From NCBI GenBank assembly GCA_910586635.1, contig CAJUJA010000011.1:1-10989 (forward strand): DNA of 10,989 nt, given 5' to 3'. Source of the DNA: an uncultured Bacilli bacterium. Lineage in GTDB: Bacteria > Bacillota_I > Bacilli_A > RF39 > UBA660. Both the position numbers and the translations under genes were made by a program. Under the pieces are notes generated by a model. It saw only the letters and a list, made by a program, of their open reading frames with translations. It did no database searches and was not told the origin of the DNA. This document shows, in pieces, positions 6,024 to 10,572 of this stretch. The first letter of the stretch is position 1. Each line of letters begins with the position of its first letter.

Positions 6024-6397
6024 AAATAAATAGTGAAAAATTATTTGAATTTGTCAATACTCTAGGAACTGATGAAAGAGTTAAATTTAAAGTATATTAT
6101 GATGACATTTTTACAGGGATAGAAGTATTTTGGGACGGGAAAAACTTTATTTGGAAAAGTGGAAAATTTTGCTCAGGAATGTTCTTTGATCCATTATGTA
6201 GTTTTGAAAAAATAATAGAAGAAAAACCAAAGAAGATAGAAGAAATAACAAAAAAAACTTTTTCGGTTGAAAGCCCAACTACAAAAATACTATCAGAAAA
6301 TATACTTTCATACATTAACTACAATTGTATTGATAAAATTAACGAATTAATAAAAGCGACGAATTATCTATTAGAAAAGAGTGATAAAGATGAGTAA
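6020..6397 (+). CDS. Phage protein of unknown function with C-terminal helical segment
   Basis: A 125-residue protein. The N-terminal about 65 residues contain aromatic-rich strand-like segments (FKVYYDD, IEVFWDGKNFIWKSG). A Lys/Glu linker with PKKIEEIT (about 70-77) leads to a C-terminal helix with DKINELIKATNYLLEK (about 104-120). The KIEEI and KINELI blocks recur in small early proteins of Gram-positive phages as I remember them, so it is probably a conserved phage family without known function. AAGGAGTG (6007-6014) drives the start at 6020. The 3' end overlaps the following gene by 8 nt. Confidence 0.65.
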   Translation: MKINSEKLFEFVNTLGTDERVKFKVYYDDIFTGIEVFWDGKNFIWKSGKFCSGMFFDPLCSFEKIIEEKPKKIEEITKKTFSVESPTTKILSENILSYINYNCIDKINELIKATNYLLEKSDKDE

Positions 6398-6656
6398 AGA
6401 AGAAATTTACAAATTTTATAATGGAAAAGATAATATATTAAATGTTTCATTAAAAGATTTAAAAAAGGGCATTTTTTCTGATTGTGATACAGAATTTCAA
6501 TTAGGTCTATATAATGCAATTAAAGACTTACAGCAACAACTTAAACAAAAAGACAAAGCTATTGATGAGTGTATTGAATTGTTAAAAGATTATAAAACAT
6601 ATGCTACAATGCGAAATGACATTACAGTAAACAAAGCAAAAGGTGATAAAAAATGA
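6390..6656 (+). CDS. Small phage protein with C-terminal coiled coil
   Basis: An 88-residue product. A GTG three codons upstream (6381) could also initiate, but ATG 6390 is better spaced from AAGAGTG (6377-6383) and gives the common MSKEE start. The second half (about residues 40-70, with DLQQQLKQKDKAIDECIELL) is a coiled coil. The sequence contains a zero-frame A_AAA_AAG at 6461-6467 (DLKKG), yet the gene reads through normally there, which makes it a useful control for the two frameshifted genes. It ends in an ATGA overlap with the next gene. Function unknown. Confidence 0.6.
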   Translation: MSKEEIYKFYNGKDNILNVSLKDLKKGIFSDCDTEFQLGLYNAIKDLQQQLKQKDKAIDECIELLKDYKTYATMRNDITVNKAKGDKK

Positions 6657-6946
6657 GTAAAAGAAAATTTGATTATATGGAGTTTAACTATGATAATCTC
6701 TTTGCTTATGTATTTGACGCAGATATTTATTCTAGGGAACAAGCTATAGAAATATATTTTGATGAAATGTGCTGTGAAAAAGATGAAAAAGAGAGTATCC
6801 AAGTAGAAGAAGAATATGTAAAATGGAAACCTAACTTATCAAAAGAAGACTTATGGTGTTTTGATTTAACAGAAAGACAAGGCATGTATATAACTTGTGA
6901 TAAAAACGATAAAAGAGCATTTAAGTGTTGGAAGGTGTTTATATGA
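6653..6946 (+). CDS. Acidic, Cys-containing phage protein, unknown function
   Basis: A 97-residue acidic and aromatic-rich protein with four to five Cys (CC at about 40-41, then W-C, I-T-C and K-C-W near 69, 82 and 92). The Cys spacing does not match a known zinc motif. The start at 6653 overlaps the previous stop (ATGA) behind AAAGGTG (6639-6645), and its stop overlaps the next start (TATATGA). The ERQGMYITCDKNDKRAFKCW region looks like a pair of strands. No family recognised. The tight coupling on both sides supports a genuine gene. Confidence 0.6.
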   Translation: MSKRKFDYMEFNYDNLFAYVFDADIYSREQAIEIYFDEMCCEKDEKESIQVEEEYVKWKPNLSKEDLWCFDLTERQGMYITCDKNDKRAFKCWKVFI

Positions 6947-7185
6947 AAAGTGCAAAAGAGATGTTTGAAGAGTTAGATTATCATTTAATTCTAAAAAACA
7001 GCTATGTTATTGTATATGAAAAGAATACTGATTATTCACTTATTACATTAAGATTTTTGACGAAAGATAAGCAGTTTATAAAAGAAGATGAGTTAGGACT
7101 TGCAAAATTCATAAGTTTAGAAGAGTTAAAAGCCATAGTCAAGCAAGCAGAAGAATTGAGGTGGATAGATGAAAAATCTAAATGA
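6943..7185 (+). CDS. Conserved small phage protein, unknown function
   Basis: An 80-residue protein starting at ATG 6943 behind GGAAGGTG (6930-6937). A GTG at 6925 in the same frame is rejected because it precedes that ribosome site. The pattern is AKEMFEELDY (about 4-13), two or three strands (YVIVYEK, SLITLRF), an acidic loop, and then a C-terminal helix with LEELKAIVKQAEELRW (about 59-74). This layout, AKEMFEELGY at the front and an EL-x-AI-x-KQ-x-EELGW-like end, is one I recognise from many Clostridium-type phages, always as a protein of unknown function. The 3' end overlaps the next gene by 17 nt. Confidence 0.7.
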   Translation: MKSAKEMFEELDYHLILKNSYVIVYEKNTDYSLITLRFLTKDKQFIKEDELGLAKFISLEELKAIVKQAEELRWIDEKSK

Positions 7186-7717
7186 AGAAGATTTACAGTT
7201 TTTAAAGGAGTTAGCACACAAAAGAAAAACACAAGAAAAAGACAGATGTGCTGACCCTGTTTATTGGATGATACAAGATGAGAAAAATGTATTTACTGAT
7301 GATGGAGAGTATACTGTATTCTTTGACGATGATGGTAATGGAGAAATATATAATACTTATAATAATTGTGGCAAAGAGCAATTAAATGAATTAAAGGAAT
7401 ATATGATTGATAATTGTGATATTACTTATGACGAAGTTGAGGAAATAAAAGGAATACATGATAATAATAGTTTATTTAATTTTATTGAATGGCATGATAT
7501 AGATATAAATAGTAGAAGATTCACAAGAGAATACTTTATATCATATTCATCAGGTCCATTTCTTACAAAAAAGGCTGCAAAACAACATTTAAAAGATAAC
7601 TATTATCATTATTCCAAAAATGCAAGAACATACGGATTAGTTGGTTGGAGAAATCCTGAATTTGAAAGACTTATGGAAATAGTAGAGAAATTTGATGAAG
7701 GGGAGTTAATATGTTAA
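7169..7717 (+). CDS. Conserved phage protein with DPVYW and GPFLTKKAAKQHL motifs, unknown function
   Basis: The largest unnamed gene of the central block, 182 residues. A short N-terminal helix precedes DPVYWMIQDEKN (about 29-40), then an acidic variable middle (about 44-110), and a well-conserved-looking C-terminal block with GPFLTKKAAKQHLKDNYYHY (129-148) followed by a WRNPE segment (about 160-164) and a final helix. I recognise this two-block layout from phages of Gram-positive bacteria, where it carries no assigned function. The Lys/His/Tyr-rich block would suit nucleic-acid contact (inference). A zero-frame A_AAA_AAG at 7567-7573 (TKK) is not associated with any frame change. The stop overlaps the ASCH gene start by 7 nt. 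Confidence 0.7.
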   Translation: MKNLNEEDLQFLKELAHKRKTQEKDRCADPVYWMIQDEKNVFTDDGEYTVFFDDDGNGEIYNTYNNCGKEQLNELKEYMIDNCDITYDEVEEIKGIHDNNSLFNFIEWHDIDINSRRFTREYFISYSSGPFLTKKAAKQHLKDNYYHYSKNARTYGLVGWRNPEFERLMEIVEKFDEGELIC

Positions 7718-8060
7718 CACTACCAATTAAAAAGAAATGGTTCGATATGATACTTTCTGGAGAAAAAAAGAAGAATATCGAGAGATAAAGCCTTATTGGA
7801 CTAACCGATTTGATAATGAAGTTTTATTGTTTAATCATGAGCTGACTGAAAGAGAAATGGAATATCTATATATAAAAGAGGAATATATGTGTACTACTGT
7901 TCTTTTTAAAAATGGATATAACACAAATAGTCCTAAAATAAAATGCAAGGTAAAGATATTTGTAGGAATTGGTAAAGAAAAATGGGGAGCAGAACCAGGT
8001 AAATTGTATTATGTGTTAAAAATATTAAGTGTGGAGGAGGTAACAGATGTTAAAGATTAA
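7711..8060 (+). CDS. ASCH-domain protein, split by a -1 frameshift at A_AAA_AAG
   Basis: ASCH domains (PUA-like beta barrels) are thought to bind RNA or modified nucleosides. The zero frame from ATG 7711, with a strong AAGGGGAG at 7698-7705, gives only 25 residues (MLTLPIKKKWFDMILSGEKK...) before TAA 7786-7788. The remaining domain lies in the -1 frame to 8060. Shifting at 7764-7770 joins 20 + 96 = 116 residues, a normal ASCH length, and rebuilds the family motif GxKxxExR exactly across the junction (G17, K19, E22, R24). Later ASCH-like features include CKVKIFVGIGKEKWG and a C-terminal strand VLKILSV. The downstream frame has an ATG at 7737 that would encode an unrelated N-terminus with no ribosome site. 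Programmed recoding, recent mutation or a missing A in the run are all possible. Confidence 0.82.
7764..7770 (+). promoter_or_regulatory. Candidate -1 frameshift slippery heptamer A_AAA_AAG (ASCH gene)
   Basis: Zero-frame codons are GAA AAA AAG AAG, identical in phase and flanks (G, seven A, G) to the site in the DUF1351 gene. The zero-frame stop comes 15 nt after the heptamer. The -1 frame continues with E-E-Y-R-E-I-K, restoring the ASCH motif. GGAG lies directly against the A run (7759-7762), too close to match the spacing of known stimulatory Shine-Dalgarno elements. No clear downstream hairpin is visible. Confidence 0.45.
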
Positions 8061-8283
8061 TGAAGAAGTTATATGTAAATTATTAGTTCTACTATCAGCA
8101 CAATATGAAGAAGTTAATAGAATGGTTTTAAATAAGGAAGAAATTAATGTTTTAACTATTCCGAAAGTCCAAGGAACACCACTTCTTAATTTGATAACAA
8201 AGTTATCTTATTTAGAAAAAGGAATTAAAGATATCAATTGTATAAATGATTTAGTAGAGAAAGTAGAGGATAGCAATGAATGA
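8047..8283 (+). CDS. Small helical phage protein, unknown function
   Basis: A 78-residue protein behind a strong GGAGGAGG (8033-8040). It appears all-helical: residues about 5-30 (EVICKLLVLLSAQYEEVNRMVL) are amphipathic rather than membrane-spanning because of the interspersed E, K and Q. A short TIPKVQGTP linker precedes a second helical half ending DLVEKVEDSNE. It overlaps the ASCH gene by 14 nt and the next gene by 8 nt. No domain is recognised. Confidence 0.6.
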   Translation: MLKINEEVICKLLVLLSAQYEEVNRMVLNKEEINVLTIPKVQGTPLLNLITKLSYLEKGIKDINCINDLVEKVEDSNE

Positions 8284-8611
8284 AGAATTTAAAATAACTA
8301 TGCCTTTGATAACAGAAACAGAATTAACAAAAATAGATAATAACTTGCATGAAATAGTTAATGAGTTTATAAAAATGACTATTAAAGATAAAGATATGTT
8401 TCTTTCACAGCATATTATAAAACGTCTTGAAGAAGAAAATAAAGACTTACAAAAACGATTAGAACAAAAGAATTTAATCGTTGAGAAAGTTAGAAATATT
8501 ATTGAAAAATTGGAAGAATTGCAATGCACAGATGGTTTTAAGTGTCCATATTTTGATTATTCTCATAAAGAAGAAATACTAAATATTTTAAAAGAAGGAA
8601 GTGATAAGTAA
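8276..8611 (+). CDS. Coiled-coil phage protein, unknown function
   Basis: A 111-residue protein. The N-terminal about 45 residues have mixed structure, residues about 46-82 are a strong coiled coil (IKRLEEENKDLQKRLEQK and onward), and the C-terminal segment carries CTDGFKC (C84, C90) and ends HKEEILNILKEGSDK. The two Cys are too few for a zinc site alone unless shared in an oligomer. GTAGAGG (8264-8270) is the likely ribosome site within the upstream gene. The following gene starts at its stop codon (TAATG). Function unknown; oligomerisation is likely from the coiled coil. Confidence 0.6.
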   Translation: MNEEFKITMPLITETELTKIDNNLHEIVNEFIKMTIKDKDMFLSQHIIKRLEEENKDLQKRLEQKNLIVEKVRNIIEKLEELQCTDGFKCPYFDYSHKEEILNILKEGSDK

Positions 8612-8853
8612 TGAATTATACAGATAGTGATATTCAAGCAATAGTAGAAACTGTCGTAAGAATAAAAAACAAAGAATTACAGAATATACTTGATGAGTTA
8701 GAAAAATGGTTAGAAAGCAACATAAACGAGTTATCTAACATCATTTGTGAAGATAATATGAATCGTATATCGACAATTTATGAGGAAACAAAAAAAGAGG
8801 TATATCAAAAGGTATTAGAAAAATTAAATAAATTAAAAGGAGATGAAGAATAA
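8611..8853 (+). CDS. Small helical phage protein, unknown function
   Basis: An 80-residue, Glu/Lys-rich, probably entirely helical protein (ELQNILDELEKWLESNINEL at about 36-41 into the mid-50s region, then a C-terminal helix ending LKGDEE). The ribosome site is GAAGGAAG (8594-8601), embedded in the last codons of the upstream gene, and the start overlaps its stop (TAATG). It ends with another TAATG junction. The family is not recognised. It could pair with the coiled-coil protein upstream, given the shared helical character and tight coupling, but that is only inference. Confidence 0.55.
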   Translation: MNYTDSDIQAIVETVVRIKNKELQNILDELEKWLESNINELSNIICEDNMNRISTIYEETKKEVYQKVLEKLNKLKGDEE

Positions 8854-9161
8854 TGGATTTATGGATAAGAAGTCAAGATAAAAAAGAATTAATACCAATA
8901 AAAGAAAAATTAAAAGTATATGAAGGCGATTTAATCCAAACAAGTATTGATACTTATCAAGTTGAACGACACTATAATATTATTCATAACACGGACTTTT
9001 TAGGGGAATATAAATCCAAAGAAAGGGCATTAGAAGTATTAGATGAGATACAAAAAGTGATTAAGTGGTTACAAATAGATATGAAAGATGTTACTATAGG
9101 AGAAGTCAACTCTTTAAAAGGAAAATTTGAAGATTATGTTTATGAAATGCCAAAGGAATAA
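8853..9161 (+). CDS. Conserved phage protein of the IRSQ...YKSKERALEVLDEIQ type, unknown function
   Basis: A 102-residue protein. It starts MDLWIRSQDKKELI, has strand-like stretches in the middle, then GEYKSKERALEVLDEIQKV (about 51-69) and ends YVYEMPKE. The pairing of an N-terminal W-I-R-S-Q-x-K with the YKSKERALEVLDEIQ helix and a C-terminal YEMP is familiar to me from many Clostridium-type phages, always without function. The ribosome site is AAAGGAG in the preceding gene (8836-8842). This is the last gene of the central block; a 54-nt gap with an inverted repeat follows. Confidence 0.72.
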   Translation: MDLWIRSQDKKELIPIKEKLKVYEGDLIQTSIDTYQVERHYNIIHNTDFLGEYKSKERALEVLDEIQKVIKWLQIDMKDVTIGEVNSLKGKFEDYVYEMPKE

Positions 9162-9172
9162 AGTTAATATTG

Positions 9173-9201
9173 TCCACATAAAAATAAAAAATCAATGTGG
9201 A
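9173..9201 (+). promoter_or_regulatory. Inverted repeat TCCACAT / ATGTGGA, possible operator
   Basis: Perfect 7-bp arms at 9173-9179 and 9195-9201 are separated by a 15-nt A-rich spacer (9180-9194), with 22 nt centre to centre, about two helical turns. It occupies most of the 54-nt gap between the central block and the regulator gene. No T tract follows the right arm, so it is not an ordinary intrinsic terminator. A dimeric protein operator, or an mRNA hairpin just upstream of the ribosome site GGAGTG (9206-9211), fits better. Confidence 0.4.
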
Positions 9202-9215
9202 AGATAGGAGTGAGT

Positions 9216-9632
9216 ATGAATTTAAAGGATTGTTTAGTACAATATTGTGATACTAGAGAAGAGATAAAAGAATTAGAAAAAAGAATTAATGACTTAGAAA
9301 AAGAAAATAGTGAGTTTAGTGTAGTACAAGCCTCAGCACTAGAATCGCCTTTTTTACTTGGAGAGGAAAGAATTTATCATACAGACTTTAGAAAATCAAG
9401 AAAGATCCAAGAATTAAAAGGCATTCTAAAGTATAGATATGATAGATTGCTAGATCAACAAATAAAAGTAGAAGAATTCATAGATAAGCTACCTACAAGC
9501 AGACTAAGACAAATATTTGAGTATAGATATATAGATAATAATACTTGGGTTAAAGTAGCTATGAGAATAGGGAATGGTGCAACATTTGAAAGCATAAAAA
9601 AAGAGCATAATAGATTTTTAGAAAAAAATTAA
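9216..9632 (+). CDS. RinA/ArpU-like (DUF1492-type) late-gene transcriptional regulator
   Basis: A 138-residue protein in the classic position directly before the terminase genes. The start is 9216, behind GGAGTG at 9206-9211; an in-frame ATG at 9195 lies inside the inverted repeat and lacks a ribosome site. The N-terminal half (about 10-35) is a coiled coil. The middle holds YHTDFRKSRKIQELKG (about 54-69). The C-terminal sigma-region-4-like helix-turn-helix has RLRQIFEYRYIDNNTWVKVA (about 96-115), then MRIGNG, and ends SIKKEHNRFLEK. Proteins of this type activate late or packaging genes in Gram-positive phages. Its probable target is the repeat region immediately downstream (inference). Confidence 0.8.
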   Translation: MNLKDCLVQYCDTREEIKELEKRINDLEKENSEFSVVQASALESPFLLGEERIYHTDFRKSRKIQELKGILKYRYDRLLDQQIKVEEFIDKLPTSRLRQIFEYRYIDNNTWVKVAMRIGNGATFESIKKEHNRFLEKN

Positions 9633-9636
9633 AATT

Positions 9637-9677
9637 TGTCCCAAATGTCCCGATTTGATATGTTAAATTAGTATTAT
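9637..9677 (+). promoter_or_regulatory. Candidate late promoter / activator site with tandem TGTCCC repeat
   Basis: TGTCCC occurs twice at 9637-9642 and 9646-9651, with a 9-nt period (TGTCCCAAATGTCCC). This is followed by an AT-rich stretch with TTGATA (9655-9660) and TATTAT (9672-9677). The latter two are only 11 nt apart, too close for a normal sigma-A -35/-10 pair, so an activator- or phage-factor-dependent promoter with TATTAT as -10 is more plausible. GC-rich triplets are rare in this AT-rich genome, which makes the repeat stand out. Its position, between the regulator gene and the terminase module, supports a role as the late switch. Confidence 0.45.
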
Positions 9678-9687
9678 GAAAATGTTT

Positions 9688-9720
9688 GAAGAGCCAAATC
9701 ATTGGTTCTTCTCTTTTTTT
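9688..9720 (+). terminator. Intrinsic terminator
   Basis: Arms GAAGAGCCAA (9688-9697) and TTGGTTCTTC (9702-9711) pair over 10 bp with a single G-U wobble around a 4-nt ATCA loop. They are followed by TC and seven T (9714-9720). This is a good Rho-independent terminator for + strand transcripts; the opposite strand lacks a T tract. It would end the early or middle operon after the regulator gene. It lies just downstream of the candidate late promoter, so late transcripts must either start beyond it or read through. Confidence 0.8.
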
Positions 9721-9734
9721 GTGTGGTGAAAAAA

Positions 9735-9911
9735 ATGAAGAAAAAAGAAACATATTGCAATTTAGATTACTTTATGAAACATAACTGTAAAGGTTGTAAG
9801 TTAGAAAGGTTGTGTAAAGAATGGGGTCGAAATCGGATTAAACGAGATAGCAATAATAATGATGTTAGTAATAGTGATAATAGTAGGAAAACAAAGGAGA
9901 TGAAATTATGA
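9735..9911 (+). CDS. 58-residue Cys-rich basic protein, possible zinc binder
   Basis: A small gene just after the terminator. ATG 9735 is chosen with GTGGTG (9723-9728) as a weak ribosome site; the frame runs back to a TTG at 9702, but that lies in the terminator stem. The N-terminal half has four Cys: C8, C18, C21 and C27 (YC, NCKGCKLERLC), giving C-x9-C-x2-C-x5-C, compatible with a small zinc knuckle. The C-terminal half is basic and then Asn/Ser/Asp-rich and low complexity. The stop overlaps the next start (ATGA). Function unknown. It is probably part of the late or packaging operon. Confidence 0.6.
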   Translation: MKKKETYCNLDYFMKHNCKGCKLERLCKEWGRNRIKRDSNNNDVSNSDNSRKTKEMKL

Positions 9912-10084
9912 TGATAAAAGCAAAAGTAAAAGAAGATTTTAATGATATTAAAAATAATGGCAAAAGAAGAAAAAAAGATACATTCATAACAGTAGATAAG
10001 AACAGGTATGAAGAATTGTACTCGAGAGGAAAATTATGTGAAGGAAAAGAAGCAGTAGAAAAGAAATCAAAAGGTAGTGATTAG
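9908..10084 (+). CDS. 58-residue basic phage protein, unknown function
   Basis: A short gene with a strong ribosome site AGGAGATG (9896-9903) and an ATGA overlap with the preceding stop; a second ATG follows at 9911. The product begins MIKAKVKEDFNDI after the duplicated Met, then basic KRRKKDTFITVDKNRYEEL (about 19-37), YSRGKLCEG and a Lys-rich tail. The K-x-K-V...DF...K-K-x-D-x-F-x-V...R-Y-E-E-L...G layout resembles small SH3-like proteins encoded near packaging and head genes of Gram-positive phages, usually with GD where this has KD; the assignment is tentative. The terminase small subunit gene follows after 2 nt. Confidence 0.6.
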   Translation: MMIKAKVKEDFNDIKNNGKRRKKDTFITVDKNRYEELYSRGKLCEGKEAVEKKSKGSD

Positions 10085-10086
10085 AG

Positions 10087-10572
10087 ATGGCAAAGAGTAA
10101 AGTTGAATATTGGCTAACCGACGATGGATTGACTTTGCTCAAAGGATGGGCTAGAGATGGTCTTACTGATGAAGATATAGCCAATAATATTGGTATTGTT
10201 CAATCTACTTTATATGAGTGGAAGAAAAAATATTCGGATATTTCGGAGTCCTTAAAAAAATATAAAGAAATACCCGATTATAAAGTTGAAAATGCTTTAT
10301 ATAAACGAGCTAGTGGTTTTGAACATACCTATAGGAGTCAAAAAGTTACCAAAAATGGTGATGTTGTTGATTATAAAGTCACAGTCTATTATCCGCCAGA
10401 TCCTACATCAATTATTTTTTGGCTAAAAAATAGACAATCAAAAAAATGGAGAGATAAGGTAGAAATGACAAGTGATGATGAGAAGATGAAAGAAATTAAT
10501 AAAAATATCTCTAATATCGCTAGCATGATTAACAATCCACAAAAGAATAGGAACGAAGAAAATGTTCAATGA
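10087..10572 (+). CDS. terS: Terminase small subunit
   Basis: The DNA-recognition subunit of the packaging motor, which binds the phage pac/cos region and hands DNA to the large subunit. It is 161 residues, in the usual range. An N-terminal helix-turn-helix (about 25-47, GLTDEDIANNIGIVQSTLYEW) follows a short DDGLTLLKGWARDG stretch. The central part has ENALYKRASGFEHTY (about 69-82), and the C-terminal block YPPDPTSIIFWLKNRQSKKW (102-121) is typical of this terminase family. AAAGGTAGTG upstream (10070-10079) supports the start. The end overlaps the large subunit gene by 11 nt, which is usual for terS-terL pairs. Confidence 0.9.
   Translation: MAKSKVEYWLTDDGLTLLKGWARDGLTDEDIANNIGIVQSTLYEWKKKYSDISESLKKYKEIPDYKVENALYKRASGFEHTYRSQKVTKNGDVVDYKVTVYYPPDPTSIIFWLKNRQSKKWRDKVEMTSDDEKMKEINKNISNIASMINNPQKNRNEENVQ

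Noticed and set aside
6461..6467. A_AAA_AAG as a further programmed frameshift site
   Set aside because: The -1 frame reaches a stop within a few codons and the zero frame continues as a normal gene. Kept only as a control; the same applies to 7567-7573.
7737..8060. Independent 107-residue gene starting at ATG 7737
   Set aside because: Its first about 11 residues are the out-of-frame reading of the ASCH N-terminus. There is no ribosome site, while ATG 7711 has a strong one and completes the ASCH motif after a -1 shift.
8251..8529. 92-residue open frame on the - strand
   Set aside because: Antisense shadow of the coiled-coil gene at 8276-8611, with Ser/Phe/Ile-rich composition and no supporting signals.
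9655..9677. Ordinary sigma-A promoter from TTGATA and TATTAT
   Set aside because: The spacing of 11 nt is too short for a sigma-A promoter. Only an activator- or phage-factor-dependent promoter is kept as a possibility.
9984..10184. 66-residue open frame on the - strand with hydrophobic stretch
   Set aside because: The apparent membrane segment is the reverse complement of Lys/Glu codons spanning two + strand genes. No promoter or ribosome site on that strand.
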